From: Certhia americana
Taxonomy: Eukaryota > Chordata > Aves > Passeriformes > Certhiidae
Assembly: GCA_018697195.1 (NCBI GenBank)
Contig: CM031858.1
Span: 110,535,556-110,599,555 of the forward strand
Direction of reading: 5' to 3'
DNA: 64,000 nucleotides
Below the pieces are notes generated by a model that saw only the letters and a list, made by a program, of their open reading frames with translations, searched no databases and was not told the DNA's origin. A program made the position numbers and the translations under genes. Position 1 is the first letter of the stretch. Each line of letters begins with the position of its first letter. Below are positions 36,441-49,800 of the stretch, piece by piece.

Positions 36441-39400
36441 ATATTGAACCCTGTCATGTGAGCTAAGTTTTGGGGTTTAATCAGTTGTGCCAGGTGAGGT
36501 TCTGTTTCTGTAGTGCACTGCAGAAGAAAGAGAGAGGTATTTTGGTACCCAGCTTGGTCACACATGTTTTGTGCCCTCTCTGCCTCAACTGGGGCTTGCA
36601 GGGAGCTACTGGTAGTAGCACAAGACTGGACTACAGCTTTGTAGCAGCCAACAACATTTGGAGTTCATGGGATATTCAGTGGCAAATTATACCTTGCATT
36701 TTATTGACAAGTTCTGTCTCAAACACCAGCTTTGTGCTCCAGTGCATCTCCAGGTTACTCCATGTGGTAATAACAATATGTGCTCTTTCTTGCACGCATT
36801 AATTTTAAATTATATTTACACAATGCATGAATGTGAATCAATTGAAGCTTGGCATTCCTATTTCAGGGTAGGAATAGCTGGTCAATGTGAGCTGATATTA
36901 TTGACTAGCCTATTTATGTGTCTGTTATGCAGACCATACAGGTAATGAATATCAATGTACAAGAGTTTGCTGAAATGCTTTACTGTCAGAATCATGGAGG
37001 CTGAACATGGAAGGCAGTCTCCCATGTTGGAAAGCAGTTGCCCGTATTTTGGTACAATAGATTCATCTGTAATCTAAAGTATACATAAAAGAAGAAATGT
37101 GAAATACTCTATCTTAAAGGGAAAACATGAACATATGTTTCACAGTACACTTCTGACATGTGGTGTCTCACACTCCAGAGAGACTTTTTTTTAACATCAG
37201 ATGCAGAGCTGGTGTTACAGCTATGGAGTTTCCACACGGAAGCACAGTGGAGCCTCTTTTCTAGCTATACTCTACAGCCCTGCTCTGCTACCTCCTCCAA
37301 ATTTGACAGACAGACCTTCTCCTTCCTGTCCTCTGTGGTCTGAGATCCTAAGCACTTGCTCTGATTCTTGTCTTTAAACCTTGATCTAATCAGGTATGTG
37401 TTTCAAAGAGACAATTAGGATTGAGTAGAAATTAGGAATGGATAATATGCCATTATTGTAAATCAGGATTACTAAGCATTTACATCATTGTAATGACAGT
37501 ATTTGTAGAAGAAGAGACCAAACCAATGACTAGTAAGGGAAAATTAAGATTAACCATAAGCCAGTTGTTGGCTTTGTAACACGGCCCCTACAGCAGTCAT
37601 GGGGTCCATCTGGGCTGTCTCAGGAGCAGAACAGGGACAGATCTGTGACTCTGGGAGCTGTGATACGCTCCCTGAGACGTGACATTGAAGGATTAGTTGA
37701 TGCTTCCTGACTAACAGTAGATTGACTGTGTTGACTGGTGTGCTGCGGATGATTGCAGCACAAGCACCAAGTCAATTGATTGTAATTTTAAAACCCCTAT
37801 GTTTCTCTTCTCTTATTTTGTTAATAGTCTGTAAATATGTCTATATATGCCCCAAGCAGATATGAGCTTACTTCACTGATGACAGCTTTACCTGAAGTTA
37901 CATAGCCATGTTAATGAGTCAACAGCGTACAGAAGCAACAACAAAAAAAATTGGTTCTCAAGCAAAGCCTATTAGCTTGGACCCAGTTTTATGCAGGCAT
38001 GGCTGTCTAGCTCTAGCTCTCATCTAGATCTCTCTTGTTTCTAGCTAACTCCAAATGTGGGCAGAATATGATAATGACAGTACACAAATGCCATGCAGGC
38101 ATAACTCAGTTCCTCATGATTTTTAGAAATATGATATTCTTTTAACACTTCCATTTGAGAGTGGGCAATAAAGTTAAAAGGAAGCAAACAGATGAATCAA
38201 CTCTCCCTGTTTAGAATGGGAATCCTCCTAGAAAAACTTTGTGGTTTATATTTTAGGGTCCTTCATATGAGATCAGTCATCCACATGCTGTCACTTCTTC
38301 GGAACCTGGGATGTCATTTTATGGTCATGAGATGAACTTCCCATTGCTTGCAAATAGAGAAGCTAATGTGGTTCCAGGCACAGGGTGCCAGGAGACCAAT
38401 TTTTATGTCTTGGTGGCAATATGGGAAGAATAATAATGAAGTGTTATATACACACTAAGCTAAAAGTGGCTCTAGCACAGTTTACACTGGAAAGTAAAAC
38501 CTACCTCCTTGGAAATGAAGAGCTTTTACTTCCATCCACAAGGGGATAGAACCTTGCCCCTGTGAAGCTTAGCTGGAGATACTAACATAAGGACTACCAG
38601 CCTTTATTTTTGTCTCTCATAAATAAAAGCTAGAAATGCAGAATGGTGGTGTGAATATCTAAATTCATAGACATGAGCACTGTTCCGCATTGCTTATGTT
38701 GTTTATGAATCCTGTCTGGAAGATTAAGGAACAGGCATTTTGGGTTTTAATCAATGTGTTATGATGAACCTGAAGAATGTTGAAAAAATTTTGAATTCTC
38801 CTTTGGCACTATTTCATCTAAATGAATCCAACTGATTTTTTATTTACAATCTGGACTCCACTTTCTTTTCTACTTTCAATCTGTCTCATCAATGCCATTC
38901 ATTTTATGTATGCTGTGACTTTCTGGAATGATCCTATTGTAAAATTATTAAATATACCTTTACTTTATCAGGCTTATCAAAAATTATTGAATGTTGAGTT
39001 TCTTATCTTTCCTGAGGGAAAAGAATTTCTCATTTTCAAGCTGTGTAGTTTAGGGGTAAATTTGTTTGGTTTAGAGTGAGGTAGTATTCCAATTAGTGGA
39101 AGACTCTTATAGTGATTAGTTAACCTATGCCAAAGAGATTTCTTTGTTTAGCACAACAAAATTCTTTATCAGTATGTAAAAACCAAATCATCTGGAGTGA
39201 TCCTGTATGAAAGGTCCTTACTGTTGCAATAAAATAAATTCCTATGGGCTTTATGTAGTTGATCCATATTATACCCAGGATCAATAGCCCACAATTATTA
39301 CAGCAGTCTGGGGTATTTCCTCTTTCCAAGAGGTATCCCTATAAACCAACATTTCTTTAAAAAACAGTGCAAAGTTTTAAGCCATGACCTTCTCAAAGCA

Positions 39401-39445
39401 CCAAACCAATAAGGAAGTTTCTAGTAAGACTTTTCTAACATTCAA

Positions 39446-39518
39446 CCTTCTCTTCTTTCTCTTTCACCCACTCCTTCTCCTACACCTTCTCCTTTTTCTT
39501 CTCCTTTTCTTTCTTTTT
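39446..39518. repeat. Long C/T-rich (homopyrimidine) tract
   Basis: About 73 bases of CTT/CTCC-type sequence with only four A interruptions. Such tracts can form triplex (H-DNA) structures; no function is shown by the sequence. Confidence 0.85.
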
Positions 39519-41401
39519 GTGACCAAAGATTGCAGGTGACAATTTGGAAGACTCTATTTGTGTGTTTCAAATCATTCGGCATTTGTTTTACAGAGTGATG
39601 TCCCCCAAGAACCTAACAAGACAGGAAAAGGGTGGCTGATGGCCTTTGGTGGGAAGGAAAATGCCAACTGGTAGGTTCAATTCAGACTTGTATGCATCAA
39701 TTCTGTCACTGGCCCAACAGAAAAGGAATATTCTACACAGCATTTACTCAGATGGCGGTCTATTTGGGAAAAGAATCATAGTAAGCCATTCAATCTTACT
39801 ATGCATAAAGCCCCAGACACAAGGCACATTTTATTTTTGATCATGTGGCTTAAAAAAGAGAAGAGGTATGCCACTTAATTTTCCTGTACTTTGCAGGAGA
39901 TTCAGAGTTACAGTCGTCTAAAACCTGTATTTCCACGTGTCCCACTTCTTGGATATTCAAGGAATATGAGCTGCCTTCCTCAAACTGGCAGTTCCCCAAG
40001 AGTCAGCAGTTGGAACTCTGAATAGAAGAAACAGATTTGGTTTTTTCTTGGTGTACTCATGTGTTTAGCTCATCTCTGTCATGTTTACCTTGTGCAGATT
40101 GTGGTGAAGACAGTTGCCGCTCACGTATGTGTTGCTTTTCCCCTCCATGTATGCAATGTGTGCTTGGGAAGAGTTTTGGAGAACAGGTGGGGATGGCACA
40201 GCCATGTGTTGCAAGTATATTCACAGATTACGGAGCCAAGAGGGAGGGCTGCAACAGTCTAATCTGACTTTTTACATCACGTTCTTCTGTACATGTGTAA
40301 AATCATTTGAAAGGAAACATCCCATTTTGATTGCAGCATTTATTCATTTATTTCAATAACACTATGTTATTCAGTAGTCCTCAATACCAAGGACCTCATT
40401 TCTCCTGAGATAATAAAACCCTTATGTGTTGAAGCAGAAGGGAGGTATTGGGGTGTTGAATCATAAAAAATGTGCCCAGCACCAATGACTGGATTTCTCT
40501 CCAGGCCCGTACATCTGTCCTTGAACTCTTTGTAATCTGTGCAACTGAAAGGCTTTACTTCAAGTTTCTTGACATTTTGCTTTTATTTTTTTCAGCTCTC
40601 TTGTACCAGACCGCTTACATTTTCCTTCACCCTGTGAAGGACAATCCAGTCTTTGTTGTGCCAATGATTTGGCTTCTGCTTCTGATTTTCAGCTGTAATT
40701 CTCTTTCCTCTCTGTCTGTTCTTTGTACCTAACCCCTATTTCACTCCTCCCCCCAGCCTTGGTCTTGTACATCAGAGAAGGAAAAAATTGTCTCCTATAT
40801 TTGTGTTTCTTTAAATAACTCACAGCTTTGGCCATTTTCACGTGTCTCCCTCTTTCAGTGATGCAGCTTGGTCATTGTTTTCCTGCCATCATTTCTAATT
40901 ATTTTTCTTTTAATGACTTTTCTTGCATTTCTAGATATTTATTTTGGGATACAGCCCTGATGATGATCTTGCAAGTAACATATACATATACAACAGTATC
41001 AAGCCCATTGGGAATATTTTGTTTAAGCAGCCATCGCCATCATCAAGTGTAACAGCTTCAGATGAAATTGGTTTTTCAGGCAGATTGTGGAAGAGTTGAA
41101 AAGACCTTTGGTTAACTGCATCACTGGTGAATTCTACCAAGTCTGGAAGGGAGACCACCCCATCTGACTGGGTCATTTTTCTTTGTCTCCTGCTTTCTAT
41201 TTTCCTGAATCTGCTGACTTAAGTATTTCCCCAACAAATGTATGCTTTTCAGCAGTACCTGCTTTTTCCGCACTTGCTAGGATGGAGAACATCCTGCTTT
41301 TCAGAGTCCAATCAGCAAAACTTGTCCCTGAGTTCTCCTTCAGCTCCAGTTTTTGTGATTGCTGTGCAATCAGTATTTTGAATTAAATTTCTTCACCTTT
41401 G

Positions 41402-41425
41402 TTTTTTTTTTTTTTTTTTTTTTTT
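41402..41425. repeat. T24 homopolymer
   Basis: Twenty-four consecutive T. Not attached to any repeat I recognise. Confidence 0.9.
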
Positions 41426-44400
41426 AATTGTTTTTTCTTTCTTTGGCCTTATGCAGGAGAGACAAGCCTATCCATGAATTGATAAATTTCTGTTGTTTTG
41501 TCTTGCTACATGTTGTGGAGAGCTTAAAACACATCCAAAGTTTAACCTAGAATGCACTCAAACAGTAATGTGTGTCAGAAAGAAAAGATTTCTTGATAAA
41601 TATTTTCTTGCCTCGGAAGAAATACAGAGCGTGACTCATGTCTGACATTTGTTTCTCTCCTAGAAAGAATTTAGAAAATATCCTGCACTCCTGATATATT
41701 TGGGGAAGAGTATCCCAAAGCCTTTCTGCAATAGGGAGCTGGGGCCAGCCACTAGAAGGCAACATGATCCCACAAACTGCCAAAGACAGAATTCCCTCAG
41801 AGCTGCTTCAGCCAAAACCTGCACTGCTGCTCAATAAAATCACTTTTGACACTTGTGTGTGTCATGAGTAGATCAATTAAAAACAAAAGGCTTTTCTTGG
41901 GCAGTGGTTGCAGCACTGCAGCATTTGAGAGGCACAGCACGAGAAGGGGCAGTGATCACTGGTGGCACATCGGTGCTCAGTCTTGTGCTTTAACAGCATT
42001 TACTGTATTTATAATCAGCTGTGTTTGCAACGCAGGCTGACAAGAATTTATTGGAAAAAAACAGTTACATGCCAATAACAGTCTCTTGACATCTGAAGCC
42101 CTGTAGGACTGTGGGGAGATGACTTGCTCTGCTAACTTACTTTTTTGAACTACCAGTAAATAATTTGTCCCTGTCAGGAATTTAATGCTCCCAAAGCATG
42201 GTTAATATATCCCTGTGTCTGGATGAGCATACAACTACAAAGTAGATGTAGTGCTCTTGCTTCACCTTTTCCTTGTCATCTCTCTTGTAGCTGAGAGACC
42301 CAACAGATGGTCCTTTATATGTCTGTGTGTTAAAACAGCAGTGTAAGAAATGCCACGAAGTATTTTCTGCCTTTTAATTTTAAAGAAAACATGTAAATGG
42401 AGGAAATCTTGCTCTGTGGATCAAAAGAAGAGTGCCAATTAGCATGGCACTCTGCTGCCCCAAACCAAGCCCCTTAAATCTCCTAAAGGGACCATCTTAA
42501 CCTTTGTCACCTTTTTGGTGGGTACTGGTGATGTATTTTCTTGCTTTTTTCTAGCATTCACTTCCACTGTCTTTGCTGTAATGACTTGGTTTCTTTCAGT
42601 GTTTTTTGTCTTATGTGTGAATAATAAGAACCTTTCTCTCCGTTTATTCCTTTTTACACATTTGTGCTTCATGTGCAGCCTCCTCAGGCACCTGCCACTG
42701 GCTCGAGGTTGGAAGAGACGCCATGGTGTCCCTCAGAGCACATCTCCTTCAACAGCATGAAGGGGAGGGAAGAAAAAAACACCTGAGGGGAAATATCTTT
42801 GCAGCAGTTAAGTAACTCCTTCATCTCACTATTCCTCCTGATTTGGTAAGTTTGCGGATCCAAGCAAGTGTATTTACTGTAGAATCTATTAAGATGCCAA
42901 GATTTCATTAAATCAGACAAGAAAGCAGTAAAATAATCATGTATTGCTTTGGGAATACCAGCTCACCTGTTAAAAGTCAGGATGCATAGTTCTCTTATCT
43001 TTGGTGGCTGTACCTAACAAAAATCAGGATTTTTGCACAGCTTCACTCCTTGAAGAATAAAAAGTCCTCTACCAAGCCTCCAGATCCTCAGAAATAACTC
43101 AGAATTGTTCTGTACTGAATCAAGCACTCTACAAAGCACAGGCATTTAGCTATTGTACCATAGTACCTTTTTTCATTATCATTGAGCCTGTATGTCTGTG
43201 GGGCTCTGTGTGTGTGTGTGATGAGAATTATCCATAAAATAGAAATCTAATTAGAGAGATTTTCATGTTTCATGGCTCAGTAAAATACTCCCAAGACAAG
43301 GGCAGGGCAAACCTCTGTTGCTGAAGGACAAATCAATACTGATAGAGTCTGACTAATCCCTGAGGTTGCTGTGCAGAGGGAAGGCAGGGCTCCCTGTGTG
43401 CCCACTGGCTGGCTGTGAGACGGGTCAGGGTTTTGCTCAGGCAGGTGCAGAACCTGTTGTTTATTTAACAAGGTTGGCGTCAGCTGCTGCCACTGTTTCG
43501 GAGCAATTAAAGAATGTGTTGTTGGGTACGAGGTTGCCAGGTGCTGGCTGTCCTATATGCTGTGACAAGCAGGGCAAAACTTCATGTAAACACCTGCCAG
43601 CATCCCAGGCAGACCTGAACTAATGGGCTATTATGTACCTGCCATTAAGCAGTTTGTGGGTTTAGCTGACAGCAACACATGCACACCAGCTACAGCAGCG
43701 AGGGCTAGGAGAGATAAGATATTCCTGTGTTTCCTTGCCTCCAACAGATGTCAGGTCAAGATGTTTTTGAAACACCACTTCACTTAAGACTTTACAATCT
43801 TCAATATATGGGGCCCAGTCCTTGCATGGGGTGAATCAGTGCTGTGCTGATGATGGCGGGAGGAAAGTGTGATGCACATTCTGGAGCTCAGACAGGGATC
43901 AAACCTGCCATCCACAGCCTGATGTTTCAGTATGGGGGTCTTCTTTCCTCATGGAACCTGGATTTGGGTGTGCTTTCTTGCCTCCACAAACAGGGCATGG
44001 CAAGTCAGCCCCTTAGCTGATTCTCAAATGTGGATGTGATCTCTGCTCCATTAATTGGGACTGCTGCAATTAGTGTCAGTAGTCACAAATTTCCCCCTGA
44101 AAAGAACAGATGCTTCTACTGAAAAAGAGAATCATGTCTTTGAAATATTTAAAAAGCTATCTTACAATGATTAATACATTTCTGAGAATGCATGTGATGC
44201 ACTGTGCTTCTGTTACTTCAGTTATGAGACACCCAGGTATTCTGCTCAGTTGTCCTCTGAGAGCATAACTCAGGAAAGGAGGCCAATAATGGTTATAGGC
44301 TGCACCTTCTTTGAGGTGATGCAGCCAGAGAGCAGGAATAGTCCCTCAGAGCTCCTCTCCAGAGTTCTGTGGTTAATGGCCCTCAAGGGACCATCAACCA

Positions 44401-46492
44401 GGCAGAAATGGTTGAATGACAGTAGGGATGTATCCCCTGCCCTCCTGAGTGATGCTGGAGGTGCAGACAGGAGGGCTGACTCTGGCACAGAGGCTTTTCC
44501 AACTGGGAAGAGGGTCCTACAGCTAACAGACTCACAAGGAGACAGAACATGAGGAGAGGGAACCAGTACATTTTCAATATTTTGCCGTAAATTGGACAAT
44601 GAAAGTTGATTTTTCCTGTGTGCCTTAGCACAAAAATGGGTGCTCTACATTATGAAGTTTGAGAGCCAATGGATTGCTGTTCAGGAATGTGTTTTGTTTC
44701 AAAATGAAAAGTGAAAAAGCTTACTCAGAAGTAGTTGTGGCTACAGTTGCTAAAATCATTGACCTTGCTGAATTAATGAGTCCAGCAGCAGTGTCAGTGA
44801 CCTACCCCCCTTCTTACAAACCCCATCCAACCACTCCTCTTCCCGACTCCGTGTGCATTCTGTGACCTCTTCCATGTTCAGTGGAATGGACTGCATGCAC
44901 ATGGACAGGTAACTGCGGCTTTTGGACTATTCACTGAATGATGGAAACTCACAGATTAAAAAGATAATGGTAGAGATTTCTTTTGTTTTGTAACAAGACA
45001 ATCCTGATAATAATAGTAGATTAGTGACCCAGGAATAATTTACCTATGTTCTGTCCTGGGGAAGTTAATGTCTCTAATCCAGACTCAGTTTCTGTGCACT
45101 GTGTATGTTTGCAACAGCAGTTATTATATATGCATTTTTCTTCCTTATTAAAAGGAAAACCTGCAGTCTCTTGCCCCCTGCAGTTTTTAGTGAACACTGT
45201 ACATAAATGATTTATTCTTTTCTTTTAGAGAGGGTTTTGCTCTGCACGGCATCTGTCATCTGGGATTTCCCCCTCCCCCTCTTGCAGAAATGTAGCTGGA
45301 AGCTGTTTGACTCAATCTGAGAACGAGTCTAAGTTGGTTGTATTAAACCCATCAAGCTTCAACTACTACTCTTTAACATTCTCTTTCATCTGGTGGGGAC
45401 CTTCGTTAATATGCACCTAATTTGCGATTAAGGTAGCACTTGCAGGACCATCACAGGATTATGTGCAGATTACTGCACATTTCCACAAAATCCAGATTTC
45501 TAGTGTTTAAAAAAGAATATTTAAAACCTTAGACTTTTTTTAACCACTTTTTTATTATTGATCAAGAGAAGTCATGCCTATAATTGCTCTCTAGTGCATG
45601 ATCTCTTCATTTGCTGTATATTGGAGATGGGCAGTGAGACAGGATTTCAGCTGAAGGATGTGTTGCCCAGCACCTAAATTAAGATGGATCAAGAAAGCTA
45701 ACCCATAAAAAGTCTCAACTCAGTGGGATACTGAGGTCTGTTTCTGGTAGCTCTTCTTCAGGAGCATAATAAGTATGTTACATTAGGTTCCACATAGTAG
45801 TAAATGCTGTTAGCAAATGCTGTATATCATGACTTTTACTTTTTATCTTTAAGCAAAGTTCAAAGTAGCATTCTGAAATAGAGCTGTCATGTGAAGTCCT
45901 GTGTAAAGGCCAAGAAAATACAGTTGCTGGCATGAGATAAAAGGCAAAAATGGAATGAGTAACAGGACAGAAAACTTTGGATGTAGATGATTGTATCAAA
46001 GCAAAGCATGACAGAGGTCGATGGGGAAGAAGATTAAAGTAGAATAAGAAAAGTAATCAAAGGATGTCTTGAGCGAAAGCTGTTGGAAAGTAAACTAGTT
46101 GTTGCTGAGAGGGAAATGTTTGAATCAGTAAATACACCTAGTGTAGTTTTCCATTTTCTGATGGTCAAAACTGTTCCCACTGAAGTGAGTTCAAAAATCT
46201 CAGGAGATGCAAAACAGAGTCTGCAAAGAGCCTCAGCAATATCACCACTGGAATGGCACCTTCTGGGGCTTTCTAATCACAAAGAAGTGCTGGAAAATCT
46301 TGACCAACATGAAGAACACGCAGCTCAGGCATGCATGGCTTATTAGAACCCCCTTTTTTCAGGCAAGCCTTTACCAGAGGACCTGGGGCCAATTGTAGGG
46401 TTGTGAGACTTCAGTGAGGAGATGAGGAGGTACCTAGGGCAGGTCATCACAAGCATGCAAAAAGCTTTGTTGTACAGTCATCACAAATTCAT

Positions 46493-46618
46493 GGAGTCAT
46501 AGAATGGCTGGGGATGAAAGGCACCCCAAAGATTATCCAGCTCCAATATCCATTTCAGTAGACCACGTTGCTTAGAGGCCTATCCAGCCTGGCCTTGAAC
46601 ACTCCCAGGGATGGGGCA
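46493..46618 (-). mobile_element. CR1 LINE 3' end fragment, minus strand
   Basis: GGAGTCATAGAATGGCTGGG, then GAAAGGCACCCCAAAGATTA, and GGCCTTGAACACTCCCAGGG are antisense avian CR1 3' sequence. About 125 bases remain. Confidence 0.85.
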
Positions 46619-46619
46619 A

Positions 46620-46668
46620 TTGAAGGAAAACAAGGAAAACAAGAAAACAAGGAAAAAGGAGCTTCAAA
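46620..46668. repeat. Purine-rich (GGAAAACAA)n-like repeat
   Basis: Four or so imperfect units of GGAAAACAA directly next to the 46493-46618 CR1 fragment; low-complexity sequence. Confidence 0.75.
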
Positions 46669-49199
46669 GAAGGAGTGCCCTTGAATACAGGATTTTTTAT
46701 TTTTCTGCTCACTGTGCCTAAAAAAGGATAACTCTGTCTTTATAGAATGACCCATCTGTTCTGCTGGAGGGTAGAAATAAGTGGTGGCTCAGAACTCCCA
46801 AGAAACTTGAGACACAGACTTTTTACCTGTTCAGCAGAGGTGTTACAGTATGGTCTGTGAATGGACTGGTTCCAAGTTATTGCCCTGGAGTAGAAAGGAG
46901 AACAAACCAAAAAGGGCTAAGAGGATGAGATTATCTGCAAGCCACAGACAGAAGTGGGGTCAAATGGTTCCCTACAGGTCCATGCTGAACTACAGACTAA
47001 ATGTCTCCTCCTGTGTGTGGACAAACACAGGGAGCCTGACCTCTCTCACTGATGGGCTGTGGGCAATGGCCAGTGATGTGCTTTGTGCTCTGTGTGTGTG
47101 CACAGCATTGAGCTGGAGGTCATTTACGGGGGCCTTGGTGACTATGGGCTAGGAGAAAGCAGGGAAAGTGGGACAGACAGGACATGAGGAGCAGGAAAAA
47201 CAAGGTGTTGAAAATTAGATGAGAAGAAAAGGTGAGGTGGGAGCTTATGGCTGCAGCTGCACTTTTCATACTACATGGGCCACTTGGAACTGGGAATTAC
47301 ATTCTCTCTCCTTAACCACAAACTCCTGCACTTCTGCAAAGTATAATTTATGGGGAAATTCCATCATTTTTCTAAATATAGTACAATTTACATATCACAT
47401 TTGCATTTTATGACTTATTTGCATACCAATCCCACTTACTTGCTCCTCCTGCATTTAAAAATTTCAAATATGTTACAGCTATAAGCAAATATTGAACATG
47501 TAGTAACAACTACTAAAATCACCATTTAATCGTTGGAACATGTACTATTTGCTCACGACAGGAATGTTCAGTGGCAAAGGCTTGCATGGTGTGCTTAGAT
47601 AAAAGTGGCATCAGGAAAAGTTTTCAGAGTGAAAACTAAGTACTGGTTTTATGGTCTTCGAAAAGAGTGTGTTGGCAGCAGCTAATGGTTGTTGTGGAGG
47701 TTGTTGAGAGGAAACTTGCTATGACATCATGAGGCCCTTGGCTACAGAAGATATTGGCTGGGGCACTGAGGGGACAGAGGAGCAAGCAGGTTTAAGGAAC
47801 TCTTTTCTGCAGGAAAAGAGAGTTCCAGTCTTGAAGGAGAATTGTGCAGTGGAGTAGGATAATGTAGACTTATTTCTTCTTCTAAGTATGATGCCTAGCC
47901 CAAGGAGGGGATTTCTGTGTGGGGGAGTCTGCTACTGGCCTAAGGGTGGAAGTGCCCCCAGGGAGCTCTAGCTAAAAGGTATGACTCTATCAAGAAGTGT
48001 GACACATACCAATTTTGTATTGATGGTGGTAGAAAAACTGGGTATTTGAATTAATTTTTTAAATTAAAATCTTGAAGTACTTCTGAAAGCAGTATCCACT
48101 CTTGGGGTTGCTGCCTGACTCAGAAAAGAGAGCAGGTTGTTGAATGGAAGAAACATGATTGTCTCAGGTGGTTGTCTCCATGAATTGTACTATTTCCGAC
48201 TTGGTACTGGGGCACATGATAGGAAAGGATGTTCTGATGAAAAATGAAGAGAGATACCTTCACTCTTTTACTTAATCCACTCTCATCAACCTTCCCTTCC
48301 CCTGTCTTCTCTGGCAATTACTCCCTCATCTGTTTCACCTCCTCTGTTGTCCCTGTCTCAGGTTTCACACACAAAGCCTGAGCTTCTTCAGTATAGTGAT
48401 AAGAGTGGAGTAACAAAGAGTTTGAAGAAGAGAAATACAAGCCAGAGGAAAAAAATCTTCAATTGAAGAAGGAGTGCCATATTGTTTGTCTTGTGTCATG
48501 TTCTTGTTCAATGAAATTATCTCCACAGTCCATAATTAATTCCTTTTTCTTGAAATTACATCAATTAGCATATAACACAGATAAATTGAGGAGGCAGTAT
48601 TTTTACCTCCAGCAGCCAGCAATGCAATATGTTAAGCCATTGAATCATCTATGGTGCTGCAGAACATTCCTCCCTTTGAAAAAAAATTGCCCACTATTAA
48701 AGCACCAGCAAAGAAAAATGAGCCAGAAGTTTATGGCAAAGAGGCAGTGCTTCAAATGTACATTTTATGCTGTTAAAGAGAGCCACAGTACTGTGACCAA
48801 AATCCCATTAAATGGAACACCTTCTATTTAAATCTTCCCATGACATGATTCTGGTATTACTGCACCGGGGAGGCACATAACTGTCAGGCTTAAAGGCTGC
48901 TCTTCTTTCCTTCCTTGAATGGCTCTGCAGACTCAGGCTGTCACTTCCAGTTCAGGATCTCAGGCTAAGTGCCAAACTTCAGCGCAGAACAACGCCTCAC
49001 CTCTGACTGTCACTGAGCCCCTTGGCTTGTGTACCGTACCCAGCGAGGCATCAGCAGCTTAGCACTCAGGTGGGAAAGCTCAGGACTTCTCAAGGAAAAC
49101 TGCAATGCTGTTACCCCTTCCCTGGGCCATCAGCTTTGCTATGTCCCTCACAGGATGAACTCCACGTGTTATTTGTGGGTGCCTGTTATGGATGGAGTG
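46669..49199. other. Intergenic DNA, no gene seen
   Basis: No recognisable gene or repeat; open frames are short and without family resemblance. Confidence 0.5.
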
Positions 49200-49800
49200 A
49201 TGCACTTCATTCATAAGAAAGAAGAAGCAATTTTTTTTATTGATATAAACCAGCAATATAACAATGTTTGATAGCAAATGCAACAGTGGCTTAACAAGAT
49301 TTGTTGGCAAGGTACACTTGGTTATTTACTACATGGAAGGCTGGGCCAGACAGAACTATCAGGGAGAGTCTCCCATTGAGTCGTGAAATTCAAAAAAGAC
49401 CCCTTTTTATTATAAACTCTTTTTCAGAAGGGAGTTTAGGTGCAGGTGGATCCAGACTTAGACCCAGACTTGACCAATGGTTTATAGCTCAATTATTACA
49501 TGGACACAATCCATCCTTTATATCACTTAGCTAAGATTTAAAATTTGAGTAACCTATTAATCTAGAGAATTACTACTGAGGATCCATTGTGGCAAGAAAT
49601 CTCTTGGTCTCGAGAAGTAACCTTGAGTCCCTGTTCAAGGGGAGATCCTGGAGTGCAGCCCATGGCTGTGCAGGAGAGTTCAACAGGCCCCTGGGTGTCC
49701 ACAGAAGTTAATTCCTGCCAAACCTGGCTTTGGTCAAACCTTGACCAGATCTATGCTGAGGGCGTGGGGGTGTTTTGCTCAGGTTAGCTCTTGGTTATTG
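49200..49800. mobile_element. Possible avian interspersed repeat, LTR-like
   Basis: The stretch from CAGCAATATAACAATGTTTG through GGGAGAGTCTCCCATTGAGT to CACCTGCCCTGAATGCATTA has the texture of a noncoding avian LTR that I half recognise: a more GC-balanced block with TTTTTATT-type tracts and no coding frame. I cannot define its ends or family from memory, so this is a weak call. Confidence 0.3.

Larger units (their letters stand above)
36441..46492. other. Intergenic DNA, no gene seen
   Basis: About 10 kb of mostly single-copy-looking sequence. It has a homopyrimidine tract (39446-39518), a T24 run (41402-41425), a short (GT)n run near 43206-43220, and stretches at about 37650-37800 and 45390-45490 that resemble conserved noncoding elements. 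Open frames are short and unrecognised. Confidence 0.55.

Noticed and set aside
42690..42760. CR1-like GAGGTTGGAAGAGACGCCAT stretch
   Set aside because: The match is confined to about 20 bases without the flanking CR1 context.
44250..44600. Overlapping open frames on both strands (100 and 109 codons)
   Set aside because: No conserved motif, and neither frame has codon-usage or splice support. Possibly part of an old unrecognised repeat.
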